Source: Algivirga pacifica (GTDB taxonomy: Bacteria > Bacteroidota > Bacteroidia > Cytophagales > Flammeovirgaceae). Taken from it: a stretch of 48,952 nt of DNA. Under the pieces are notes generated by a model. The model was not told the origin of the DNA and ran no database searches. It was given only the letters and a program-made list of their open reading frames with translations. Location: contig NZ_BAABJX010000044.1 of NCBI RefSeq assembly GCF_039543525.1, forward strand, positions 1 to 48,952. The letters are read 5' to 3'. A program made the position numbers and the translations under genes. Positions 25,038 through 33,932 of this stretch are shown piece by piece; the first letter of the stretch is position 1; every line of letters begins with the position of its first letter.

Positions 25038-25937
25038 TTATGCCCAATCGATACCTTTACGGAGCAAAGCCAAAGTATTTGCCTCCGGAGAGCCTTCTTC
25101 TGGCTGGTGATCATAATGCCATTCGGCTTGAGGAGGCAAGCTCATAAGAATCGACTCCGTTCTGCCGTTGGTTTCCAACCCAAACTTTGTACCTCTATCC
25201 CATACCAGGTTAAACTCAGCATAACGGCCTCTTCGGATATACTGCCAATCTTTTTGCTCTTGAGTGAACGGTTTGTCAGCATATTTTTTCATCAGGTGTG
25301 TGTAAATCCCTGCAAACGCTTCTCCTACTTCTTGATGGAACTGCCATAACTGTTCTTTGCTCATTCCTTCTTCTTTGGCGTGTGTCAAGCGGTCGTAGAA
25401 GATGCCTCCTACTCCTCTGGTTTCTTCTCTATGTCGTACATAGAAATAATCATCTGCCCATTGCTTAAAGCGTGGATAGAAGTCTGCATGATGTCTATCA
25501 CAAACGTCTTTCAATTGCTGATGAAACCATTGAGCATCTTCTTCTACCACATAATGGGGAGTAAGGTCAATTCCACCTCCAAACCAGTAAGTTCCATTAT
25601 CCATCTCGAAGTAACGAACATTCATGTGTATAATAGGTACATGAGGATTATGAGGATGCATAACAATCGACACTCCTGTCGCAAAAAATTCTCCTGCCTC
25701 CACTTCCAGTGCCTTGACCAACTGAGCCGGAGCTTTACCATGTACAGAAGAGAAGTTCACCCCTCCTTTTTCTATAACATTACCAGAGGTCAACACTCTT
25801 GTTCTACCTCCACCTCCACCTGGGCGCTCCCAATTATCTTGATGAAACTGTCCTTTACCATCTGCCTGCTCCAATGCTTGGCAAATGTTATCTTGCAGTC
25901 CCTTCATCCACTCCTCTATCGTCTTTTTATCTACCAT
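25038..25937 (-). CDS. hemF: Oxygen-dependent coproporphyrinogen III oxidase
   Basis: A 299-residue enzyme of normal length. Diagnostic segments are visible: RPGGGGGRTRVLTSGNVIEK, GGVNFSSVHG, HPHNPHVPIIHMNVRYFE, WFGGGIDLTPHY, ETRGVGGIFYDRL and the C-terminal RRGRYAEFNLVWDRGTKFGL with SLPP. It catalyses the O2-dependent oxidative decarboxylation of coproporphyrinogen III to protoporphyrinogen IX in heme synthesis in the cytoplasm, as a homodimer. Presence of this form rather than only the radical-SAM HemN implies aerobic growth. It is convergent with the D-threonine aldolase-like gene across the second ladder palindrome and lies 49 bp after the tamB-like gene, so both may be on one transcript. 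Confidence 0.96.
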   Translation of the reverse strand: MVDKKTIEEWMKGLQDNICQALEQADGKGQFHQDNWERPGGGGGRTRVLTSGNVIEKGGVNFSSVHGKAPAQLVKALEVEAGEFFATGVSIVMHPHNPHVPIIHMNVRYFEMDNGTYWFGGGIDLTPHYVVEEDAQWFHQQLKDVCDRHHADFYPRFKQWADDYFYVRHREETRGVGGIFYDRLTHAKEEGMSKEQLWQFHQEVGEAFAGIYTHLMKKYADKPFTQEQKDWQYIRRGRYAEFNLVWDRGTKFGLETNGRTESILMSLPPQAEWHYDHQPEEGSPEANTLALLRKGIDWA

Positions 25938-25986
25938 TTATCGTTACTATTATTTTATTATATGCTTTCATTGTATCACCGTACCC

Positions 25987-28900
25987 CTACGGATGCTCTC
26001 TCATCCACTGCTTCACCTTCTGCTTTAATTTATCTTCCTTCTCCTTGTTCTTAAGCTGCCACACCTCCTTAAGCTCATTAAAACTTTTGGTATGCATAAG
26101 ACTCAATCCAGTAGTAGTATTGGTTACAAATTCGGTACGGTACAGTCTATCGTTGTTGCGCTGATAAAACTTTGCTTTTAGGTTCCCTTGTTTGTTCAGG
26201 GCCATCTCTACTGTCCAGTCTCCAATAACACTACTTACACTGGTTTCATTTCTAGTATCTGTAAAACCTCCGTCTCTTGATATTCTTAGTCTTCCTTCCC
26301 ACATCGTATAGGAAACACTCAGTTGAAAAGACTTCCAAGCCTCTTCATCCCATCCATTTAGGTCCATATTCACTTGGAAATTCTCATCCAATTTAGACAT
26401 AAAGTTACTCAGCTGGTTAGAAAGCAGCTCACTTACACTCCCTTCTGCGGAGCCATCCAAACTACCAAAAGTATTCTCCGGAGATAACTTCTTTAATACG
26501 ATCAAACTAAATGCCTGGCGATTCAGCTCTTGTTCATCAGCCTTGATACGTCTTTCAAAAGCAGAGACATGGTCTTCCAAAGGAAACAATAGTGTCGCAC
26601 CTCCATCCGTATAAGTTACAGCTGAAGGGTAGTCATGAATATCGATACCAAAAGTAATTTCTGGCTGTAGTAAATCGCCTTGCATATTCATCAATAGATC
26701 TACGGGATACCTACGGTTAAGTTCAGGAGCCGTTGTTGCTGACTCATCTGCTGATCGAATGATCGGCAACAAAGAGGTCTTTTGTGCATAAGAGGCTTTC
26801 ATGTCCAGTTTAGCTCCATAAGGATCTCCCGACCAAATGATATTGGACCCAGGCAAAATTGTAAAGTGTTTGTCAATCAAATTGACATCCATAATCTTCA
26901 TGGTAAAATGATAATCCCCTTTTAGGATATTCATATCTCCAAACATGGTAAAAGCACCATCTGACTCGTAGTTCATCTGCAATTTCCCTACTCCATTGCC
27001 CTTCATAATATCTCCTGTATTTTTATCAAAAATAAGTTGACATTCGGCTCCTGAAGTAAGCTCCACATTCATATTCAAATGTACCTTTAAGTCATCCTGT
27101 TCTGCTAAATCCAGGGTTGATGTATTTTTTTCTGCCTCTTCACCTTTGACGCTTTTAAAGCGAATATATTCACTCTGGTCTACCGCCTCCTCATTGGACA
27201 AAGGAATGCTCAAGGTAGTATTTCGCTCCGTCTTCCCGTCAATAGTAATATCTATTTCATCAACTGTACCCGCCAAGTTCAATCGCCCACTTCCAAATAC
27301 TTTTCCGTAATACAGCTCATTATCCTCCTCAGTAGTATTTAATACCAACATCTGCTCATTCATGGAAACAAGGATATTATAACTAAGCCGCTCAAAATCA
27401 TGGTAAGTAATACTTCCATCCAAAGAGGCCTTATTCCCTGCCTCATCCATAACTTCCATACCATCAAGCACAAAGCGATCTCCAATGATATCCAGTCGAT
27501 TACGAAACTGATAACGAACATTGGTATAATCTAATCGCATATAGGCATCAATGGGTTTAATATTACCATTTAACCTAGGGCTTCCTAGCGACCCTGTGAC
27601 AGACAGGTATCCCAATACGTCCCCTTCCAGATCGGAGAATATTCCTTCCAAGAAAGGTTCTGCTAGCTTGACTTCTGTATTATTCAACAAAACCATCACA
27701 TCCAATTGACGGTCCTCTGGCATATCGGGAGCATAGCGTCCATCTACTTCCATCAGTGTCTTATCATCTCTGGTGAGGGATGCAGACAACTCCATCAACT
27801 TCTCTTTACCTTTCCAAGTAGAACTGGCCTCCATATGCCCTACAAGGTAATCCTCTATATAAATACTATCGACAGAAATATCTCCCAGCATTTTGGGGCG
27901 TCTCCCTAAGAGCTCAAAGAAGGACGCTTCCATATTCAAGTTACCCTTATACTCCTTATCCAAAGCTCTTTCCAATAAAGAGATATCTAATTCCACTATA
28001 TCTAGTGTAAGTTCATTGTCGGGATACTTGCCGGCAATCCCATCTAACCAGAACTTCTGAATACCCTGTTCAAACCCAGTATTTAATACTTCTAACTGTT
28101 CTTTCTGTTTATTCCAGCGAATGATATTATCGTTCTGTGTAGGATTCCCCCACTCATACCCCATCAACACAAACTCAGTATTTGGAAAGCGCAACACAAC
28201 ACTATCCTGATAGTGTAACAAGTCTCCTTTAAAGTCTAATCGGTCAGAAGAACGGGCATGTTCTACTTGTCCATCCAAACGCAATAAGGAATCTTCCGTA
28301 TAAAGACTCCAGTCCATATTCTCGAAAGGCATTCCGAGAACACGCTGCTTATCAGATGAAAAGTTTAAAACAGTTTTGAATTTTTCCTGATGAGGAATAA
28401 AGTCAACCAACCCATGTAATTCATTGGATAGGAAATAATGCGTCCCTACAATAAGAGTATCCATATACATATCTAAATAATAGGAATCCCTATTTCCCAG
28501 ATGAAATCCTCCGCTGGCTTTGGTGCCCTGAGACATACGTATAGACGGATCAAAAAGGGCAATCAGCCGATTAAGGTCCTTATTCTCAAAATCAAATGAA
28601 AGGGTATAGGTTCGTTCTGGCTTTCTCTTCTCGCCTTCCTGAGAAGCAACTATCTCTGGCTTAACCTCATAATAGTCCCATACCTTTTTCCAATAGTTTG
28701 TGAAGTCCTCTGTAAAGGCAAAAATATTAAATGTCCCTTCTGCCAATATACTTGCAATATCAGATTCTATCGTCAAGGTACGATATCCGCTCTGAGGAGT
28801 GTAAGTGGTTTCTAAAGATAGGGTATCGATAGTCGTTGCCCTCCCATTACGCTCCAGTAATGTTTGTCCTATGTTTAAAGTTCCTTGTAAGTTATCCCAA

Positions 28901-30594
28901 TGGTCTCCATAAAAAACCATGTTTCCTGCCGAAGACACCTTTATGGCATCATCCAACACATTCAGTGTTGAAAGATCTCTTGCATCCAAGGTCCAATCAA
29001 TACTTCCCTGTTGCTCACCATAAAGGTAGTCGATCAATATTGATGATTTTAAGAAAGGATCTTCTACAGCTCCTTTCACCAATATTTCTTCTGCCGTATA
29101 CTGAAGTGTATCCAGTACAAAACAATCGTATCGGTAACCATTAAAGGCCACTTTATGCAAGTCTGTGTTCAGTGCCAGACGAAGATTATTCTCATAATCA
29201 TACCCTTGCCCATCAATGTTCAGCATTCCACTTATACCACCAATCAACGGGGCCTCTATCAATGCTCCCACGTTAAACTGCTGAAAGCGCAAAGTGCCCT
29301 GATAAGTTTCTTCCTGTGTATGTAAATTAAATTGCTCTGCCTCTACTACTCCAATAGCTGAAGATACCTGACCACTCACTTCAAACTGATGCATCCACCC
29401 CGAAAACTGTAGGGATAAATCACTCTTACCCATGCGATGCATATAGGTATACACCGTTTCTGGAGCGTATTGTTGCAGATCTTCCGGATGATATAAGCTA
29501 CCCTCTGAGATATCCAGTAACATATAGGTACTGTCTAGCTTTGGTAATCCCCGAAAGAAAAAGTTTCCTTTGAAGATGGAAGAATCTCCTAGTGTAACCT
29601 CCGCTTCATTCCAGTACAAGTCCGCCACCGTACCCTTCAACACCCCTTTAGCCTGGTACTGATCATCATATTGTCCTAAGGATTCATTAAGTCTTAGCAA
29701 ATCATCCGTAAGCAGCTTGCTATTAACCAGCTCACCTTCCATATGAACAAGGTTAAAGAAGTCTGAGAAATCCTTATAAGATGCATACCCTAATCGCAAT
29801 GTATGCCTCAGCTGAATAAATGACTTCTTTCCAAAACGGACATATAGATTTTCGAACTCCATCTGCGTTGGAGTCGTGTTATAGTTCGCCTCTAACTCAT
29901 GTACCTTGAGCCCACTATTATATTCTTTCAAGCTTAGCTCCCGAACATCTATCTCTATTCTACTGCCAACAAAACGTAAATCTTTTGCGGCTCCATTAAG
30001 GTCACTTATGATTAGATGTTTTGGGTCCAAGACACCTTTAGCGGAAGCTGGTGCATCTGGATAATGCATCTCGAAGTGTCCATTCTCTACTTTCAGATTA
30101 GAGACCACAATCTCATGAGGCTTCTTCCCTTTTTTTCTGGAAGCATTTCCACTACCCCTCACTTTTTGCAACCACTTCTCAAAATTGGTCATCCCTGCCT
30201 CCGCATCATTAACCATGTATACCGTAGTCCCCTCTAAGTAAAAATCATCAAAGTAAAGTCCTTCTGGCTGATAGATTTGCCTTAACTGATAACTAAAGCT
30301 TACTTCTGGAGCTACAATCATGCAGTTCCCCTCCAAGTCTTGTACCTCCACACCAAACAGCTTCACCCGGTCAAACCAATCGATGGAGACTCTATCAATA
30401 TGCGTAGGATATCCCGTCTTTTCAGAAAGATAACGTGTTCCTTCCTTCACTAAATACGTCTGAACCTGAGGATAATGCAATAGGATATAGAGTATAGTCC
30501 AAGCTATTACCATAAGTGATAACAGTGAACTACTCCATTTCAGTAGCAATTGTCCTATGTGCTTATAATGAATATTTAGTAACTTTGTCCTCAT
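25987..30594 (-). CDS. Translocation and assembly module protein TamB-like (DUF490)
   Basis: A 1,535-residue protein with one N-terminal transmembrane helix (about residues 18-40, LLSLMVIAWTILYILLHYPQ) and an AsmA-like start (VQTYLVKEGTRYLSEKTGYP), then a very long beta-rich body. The C-terminal part contains the DUF490 pattern: a stretch from GKLQMNYESDGAFTMFGDMN through PVDLLMNMQGDLLQPEITFG to SYTMWEGRLRISRDGGF. TamB-like proteins span the periplasm as a hydrophobic groove and are linked to phospholipid transport and outer-membrane assembly. The divergent arrangement with tsaD across 205 bp is common in this phylum. No partner TamA gene is in the window. Confidence 0.9.
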   Translation of the reverse strand: MRTKLLNIHYKHIGQLLLKWSSSLLSLMVIAWTILYILLHYPQVQTYLVKEGTRYLSEKTGYPTHIDRVSIDWFDRVKLFGVEVQDLEGNCMIVAPEVSFSYQLRQIYQPEGLYFDDFYLEGTTVYMVNDAEAGMTNFEKWLQKVRGSGNASRKKGKKPHEIVVSNLKVENGHFEMHYPDAPASAKGVLDPKHLIISDLNGAAKDLRFVGSRIEIDVRELSLKEYNSGLKVHELEANYNTTPTQMEFENLYVRFGKKSFIQLRHTLRLGYASYKDFSDFFNLVHMEGELVNSKLLTDDLLRLNESLGQYDDQYQAKGVLKGTVADLYWNEAEVTLGDSSIFKGNFFFRGLPKLDSTYMLLDISEGSLYHPEDLQQYAPETVYTYMHRMGKSDLSLQFSGWMHQFEVSGQVSSAIGVVEAEQFNLHTQEETYQGTLRFQQFNVGALIEAPLIGGISGMLNIDGQGYDYENNLRLALNTDLHKVAFNGYRYDCFVLDTLQYTAEEILVKGAVEDPFLKSSILIDYLYGEQQGSIDWTLDARDLSTLNVLDDAIKVSSAGNMVFYGDHWDNLQGTLNIGQTLLERNGRATTIDTLSLETTYTPQSGYRTLTIESDIASILAEGTFNIFAFTEDFTNYWKKVWDYYEVKPEIVASQEGEKRKPERTYTLSFDFENKDLNRLIALFDPSIRMSQGTKASGGFHLGNRDSYYLDMYMDTLIVGTHYFLSNELHGLVDFIPHQEKFKTVLNFSSDKQRVLGMPFENMDWSLYTEDSLLRLDGQVEHARSSDRLDFKGDLLHYQDSVVLRFPNTEFVLMGYEWGNPTQNDNIIRWNKQKEQLEVLNTGFEQGIQKFWLDGIAGKYPDNELTLDIVELDISLLERALDKEYKGNLNMEASFFELLGRRPKMLGDISVDSIYIEDYLVGHMEASSTWKGKEKLMELSASLTRDDKTLMEVDGRYAPDMPEDRQLDVMVLLNNTEVKLAEPFLEGIFSDLEGDVLGYLSVTGSLGSPRLNGNIKPIDAYMRLDYTNVRYQFRNRLDIIGDRFVLDGMEVMDEAGNKASLDGSITYHDFERLSYNILVSMNEQMLVLNTTEEDNELYYGKVFGSGRLNLAGTVDEIDITIDGKTERNTTLSIPLSNEEAVDQSEYIRFKSVKGEEAEKNTSTLDLAEQDDLKVHLNMNVELTSGAECQLIFDKNTGDIMKGNGVGKLQMNYESDGAFTMFGDMNILKGDYHFTMKIMDVNLIDKHFTILPGSNIIWSGDPYGAKLDMKASYAQKTSLLPIIRSADESATTAPELNRRYPVDLLMNMQGDLLQPEITFGIDIHDYPSAVTYTDGGATLLFPLEDHVSAFERRIKADEQELNRQAFSLIVLKKLSPENTFGSLDGSAEGSVSELLSNQLSNFMSKLDENFQVNMDLNGWDEEAWKSFQLSVSYTMWEGRLRISRDGGFTDTRNETSVSSVIGDWTVEMALNKQGNLKAKFYQRNNDRLYRTEFVTNTTTGLSLMHTKSFNELKEVWQLKNKEKEDKLKQKVKQWMREHP

Positions 30595-30799
30595 TCAGCT
30601 CCTGATTCAATACGATTAGTTGAAGCAATCCTCTCTAAAATACACAGAATTGGACAAATTTAATAAATAACAGTATGAATCAGGGGTTAAAAAAATGTTT
30701 TTAACAAAACTCCTAACAGTTTTTATAGGGATTAAAAGGACATTACCTCCTTTTACCTTTTAAGAAGAGGGAGTCATAGCATAATTATATAAATACTGC

Positions 30800-31825
30800 A
30801 TGAGCAAGTCAGCAATCCTATTAGCCATAGAATCCTCTTGTGATGAAACCTCGGCGGCTGTCATTATTGATGGTAACGTAAAGTCTAATATTGTTTCTAC
30901 CCAAGAAGTTCACCAAAAATATGGAGGGGTCGTTCCCGAACTCGCCTCAAGGGCACATCAGAAAAATATTGTTCCTGTAGTTGATCAAGCACTACAAGAA
31001 GCTGGAATAGAAAAGTCAGCGCTAGATGCCGTAGCCTTCACAAAAGGTCCCGGACTACTAGGTGCTTTGCTGGTTGGAGGATCCTTTGCCAAATCTATGG
31101 CTCAGGCACTAAACATTCCTCTTATTGGTGTTAATCATATGCAAGCACATATTTTGGCGCACTTCATCGAAGACCCAAAGCCTTCTTTCCCATTTCTATG
31201 CCTAACGGTTAGTGGTGGACATACACAGCTAGTAATTGTTCACAGCCCTTTGGAGATGGAAGTCATTGGAGAAACCTTGGATGATGCTGTAGGAGAAGCT
31301 TTTGATAAGACAGCCAAGATCATGGGACTCCCCTACCCCGGTGGACCATTGATTGATCGCTATGCCAAAGAAGGAAACCCTAAAGCCTACGACTTTCCTG
31401 AAGTAAGTACGCCTGGTCTCAACTTCTCTTTCAGTGGGATTAAAACCGCTTTTCTTAATTTTATGCGAAAAGAAGTACAGAAAGACCCTGATTTCCTAGA
31501 GAAAAATATGCCTGATATTTGTGCCAGTATACAGCAAACCTTGATTGAGATTCTGATAAAGAAACTCAAAAAAGCCGCCAAGCAACATAATATCCGATCG
31601 ATCGCTATTGCTGGAGGGGTATCTGCCAATTCAGGATTGCGTGAACGTTTACAAGCAGAAGGAGAAAAAAGAGGCTGGGATGTTTTTATTCCTAAGTTTG
31701 AGTACTGTACAGACAATGCTGCGATGATCGCCATCACGGCGCACTATCAGTACCTGGCTAAAGACTTCGAGCCACTCACTAGCAGCGCCAATCCTCGATT
31801 AAAATTTGAAGGCACTATATCCTAA
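30800..31825 (+). CDS. tsaD: tRNA N6-threonylcarbamoyladenosine transferase subunit TsaD
   Basis: A 341-residue ASKHA-fold protein beginning with AIESSCDETSAAVI, the family hallmark. Metal ligands are in GVNHMQAHILAHF (HxxxH near residues 110-115) and the Asp in YCTDNAAM near 300; VSGGHTQLV and AIAGGVSANSGL are nucleotide-binding loops. With TsaB, TsaE and TsaC it makes t6A37 in tRNAs that read ANN codons; it is essential in most bacteria and includes the substrates of the neighbouring tRNA-Met genes by codon class. Length is normal and the start is unambiguous. It ends directly before a GTTGAG hairpin. Confidence 0.97.
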   Translation: MSKSAILLAIESSCDETSAAVIIDGNVKSNIVSTQEVHQKYGGVVPELASRAHQKNIVPVVDQALQEAGIEKSALDAVAFTKGPGLLGALLVGGSFAKSMAQALNIPLIGVNHMQAHILAHFIEDPKPSFPFLCLTVSGGHTQLVIVHSPLEMEVIGETLDDAVGEAFDKTAKIMGLPYPGGPLIDRYAKEGNPKAYDFPEVSTPGLNFSFSGIKTAFLNFMRKEVQKDPDFLEKNMPDICASIQQTLIEILIKKLKKAAKQHNIRSIAIAGGVSANSGLRERLQAEGEKRGWDVFIPKFEYCTDNAAMIAITAHYQYLAKDFEPLTSSANPRLKFEGTIS

Positions 31826-31857
31826 TTTGTTGAGGCGGCTTGTGCCGCCTCAACAAA
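31826..31857 (+). terminator. Single-rung GTTGAG hairpin after tsaD
   Basis: A perfect 14-bp stem (TTTGTTGAGGCGGC and complement, loop TTGT) starts at the base after the stop codon. It is the outermost rung of the ladder palindromes in minimal form, and likely serves as terminator or 3'-end stabiliser. The AT-rich gap from 31858 to 32246 shows no further feature I can support. Confidence 0.7.
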
Positions 31858-32246
31858 CCGTTGCAATCGTCTTCAAAAGCTTACTGTACCTTCAACCTGT
31901 AATTTGCCCTATTATTGCTACACATTAACAACTCCAACGGTCTTACACCTACAAATAATTCAACAATAAAGTCCTTTTCCCTTAAAGGAACAATGTACAA
32001 AAATCTATTCTTTTAACAGTTCCTTCCTTAAAATCACATTTTCCTACCGAAATAATACAATTATTCCCAACAATAATAATATAGATTAAATCCAATTTAC
32101 ATTTAATGATTCTAGTAATTGATTATGGGAATAATTTTAGATAATTTAAATAAACGTAAATACCCTTTTCTTTAAACAATTGTAGTAAACAATAAGATAA
32201 AGAGAAGCAACCAGTTATGATTATTCACCAATAAACGTTTATCACT

Positions 32247-32819
32247 ATGCCAGGAGGAGAAGTGATATTTATTATTCTTATCATCTTTGTTGCCGGTAGC
32301 TTAGGCTTTTTCCTGATGGAGCAATCCAGTAAGAAATACGCCAGTGCCCTACGAAAAATAAGCAACACAGAGGTGATAGAGCTAATCCGAAAACACAGAG
32401 GACAAATTGGGATGGAAGAATTTGTTCGAGCCACAGGACTTAGCAAAGAAGATGCTAAGTACAAATTATCTTCCATGCTGACACAACGTATTCTCACGAT
32501 TGAATATAATGAGCGTTTTGAAACGGTCTATGCACTCAGCGATATTGTTAAAAGTACTTTATATGATGTCAATAGCTCTTATGAAGCCTATAAAAAAACG
32601 CTAAAGCACATCACTGATGCTGAGATCATTCGCATTGCGCTAGAAAATAAAGGAAGGATATCTCCTTCGGTCTTATGTGTCAAGGGTAAAGTAAGCTTTG
32701 ATAGTGCCAAAGACCGATTGGAAGAGCTTCATGAAAAGGGTGTCATGTACATGGATGTATCGGATAAAGGTTCTATTTACTACACCTTGGTCGACATGGA
32801 TCTCTTCGGCAAAGCATAA
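32247..32819 (+). CDS. Membrane-anchored protein with two winged-helix-like repeats
   Basis: A 190-residue protein. Residues 5-25 form a transmembrane helix (VIFIILIIFVAGSLGFFLM), followed by two related domains: 38-97 (ISNTEVIELIRKHRGQIGME, ATGLSKEDAKYKLSSM, ILTIEYNE) and 119-183 (ITDAEIIRIALENKGRISPS, GKVSFDSAKDRLEELHEKG, MYMDVSDKG). Each has a helix, a short turn, a second helix with SxxDAKxxL and a beta wing, as in winged-helix domains that read Q/G.IS...L...G. It is a tandem duplication tethered to the inner membrane and facing the cytoplasm. It may bind DNA or protein; no specific regulator family is recognised. An intrinsic terminator follows. Confidence 0.7.
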   Translation: MPGGEVIFIILIIFVAGSLGFFLMEQSSKKYASALRKISNTEVIELIRKHRGQIGMEEFVRATGLSKEDAKYKLSSMLTQRILTIEYNERFETVYALSDIVKSTLYDVNSSYEAYKKTLKHITDAEIIRIALENKGRISPSVLCVKGKVSFDSAKDRLEELHEKGVMYMDVSDKGSIYYTLVDMDLFGKA

Positions 32820-32849
32820 AATATTTCTCGCACATACTACCCAATTTCA

Positions 32850-32878
32850 ACCCCTGTTTCTTGCAGGGGTATTTTTTT
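32850..32878 (+). terminator. Intrinsic terminator
   Basis: A 7-bp stem ACCCCTG/CAGGGGT with loop TTTCTTG is followed by A and seven Ts, 31 bp after the winged-helix gene. Confidence 0.85.
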
Positions 32879-33015
32879 ACCCATCAATATTCATACTATT
32901 TAATACCTTTTTACAAAGAAGCTTCTTATTTTGTGCGACCAAGCGTAGATACTCATATCAAGATACGCTCATCCTAAATGAAAAAACTTTTTGTTCTATA
33001 AATCAATAAGCTTAA

Positions 33016-33864
33016 ATGAACTTACTTCAGTATATCACTTGGAACGTTGATCCGGAAATCTTCAATATTGGCTTTTTCTCCCTTCGTTGGTATGGATTAC
33101 TCTTTGCCTCAGGGTTCTTTATTGGCCAATTCTTAATGATTAAAATGTACAAAAATGATGGTCGACTAGAAAAAGATGTTGATAGTCTAACGATGTACAT
33201 GCTTATCGCTACGGTATTGGGTGCTCGCTTAGGACACTGTTTCTTCTACGATCCAGAGTATTACTTATCAAATCCTATTAAAATATTTAAAGTATGGGAA
33301 GGTGGATTGGCCAGTCACGGTGCTGCCATTGGTATCCTTACTGGACTATGGATGTATTCCAAAAAATATAATCACCGCTTTCTATGGGTTGTTGACCGTG
33401 TCGTAGTAGTTGTTGCTCTAGCCGGTGGATTTATTCGTATGGGTAACCTTATGAACTCTGAAATTGTCGGTATTCCTTCTGACCTCCCTTGGGCCTTCCT
33501 GTTTGAGCGATTAGGAGACTACAAAAGCTACCTGGTAGAAGTAAATGGACAATTGAGTAATGTCCCTAGACATCCAGTACAATTGTACGAGGCAATTACT
33601 TACTTTATCACTTTTGGTGTGTTATGGAAACTATACTGGAGTAAAGGAAAAGAACTAGCAGAGGGACGTCTATTTGGATTATTCCTTGTATTGGTCTTTG
33701 GCTTCCGTATTGTATGGGAATTCTTAAAAGTACATCAGGCTGACTTTATGATGGGCTTGGAACTGCGTATGGGACAACTACTAAGTATTCCACTGGTTCT
33801 TGCAGGGTTCTACTTCTTACTTAGAAAGACCTCTTCGGAGAAAAAAGAAGCTAATATAAGTTAG
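33016..33864 (+). CDS. lgt: Prolipoprotein diacylglyceryl transferase
   Basis: A 282-residue polytopic inner-membrane enzyme with about seven helices. The Lgt signature GGFIRMGNLMNSEIVG (G-x-IGN-FxN-x-E-x-G type) is at about residues 136-151; the N-terminal LRWYGLLFASGFFIGQ and the ASHGAAIG motif around residue 98 (the essential His) are present, as is RHPVQLYEA. It transfers diacylglycerol from phosphatidylglycerol to the lipobox cysteine, the first step for the several lipoproteins encoded in this window. It is convergent with mgtE and its stop begins a palindromic heptad region. Confidence 0.96.
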   Translation: MNLLQYITWNVDPEIFNIGFFSLRWYGLLFASGFFIGQFLMIKMYKNDGRLEKDVDSLTMYMLIATVLGARLGHCFFYDPEYYLSNPIKIFKVWEGGLASHGAAIGILTGLWMYSKKYNHRFLWVVDRVVVVVALAGGFIRMGNLMNSEIVGIPSDLPWAFLFERLGDYKSYLVEVNGQLSNVPRHPVQLYEAITYFITFGVLWKLYWSKGKELAEGRLFGLFLVLVFGFRIVWEFLKVHQADFMMGLELRMGQLLSIPLVLAGFYFLLRKTSSEKKEANIS

Positions 33865-33932
33865 GAGTTTTAGAATCTGGAGTTTGGAGTTAAGAAAAAC
33901 TCATCACTCCAAACTCCAGACTCTAAACTCTA
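33862..33932. repeat. Palindromic heptad repeats between lgt and mgtE
   Basis: From the lgt stop, 7-bp units (GGAGTTT, TAGAATC, TGGAGTT, TGGAGTT) run rightward; from the mgtE stop, matching units (AGTTTAG, AGTCTGG, AGTTTGG, AGTGATG) run leftward. The halves are near complements and fold into one long hairpin, a likely bidirectional terminator. Confidence 0.85.

Noticed and set aside
25380..26164. Open frames on the + strand across hemF and tamB
   Set aside because: Antisense shadows of two well-supported genes; products are Ser/Leu/Tyr-rich without motifs.
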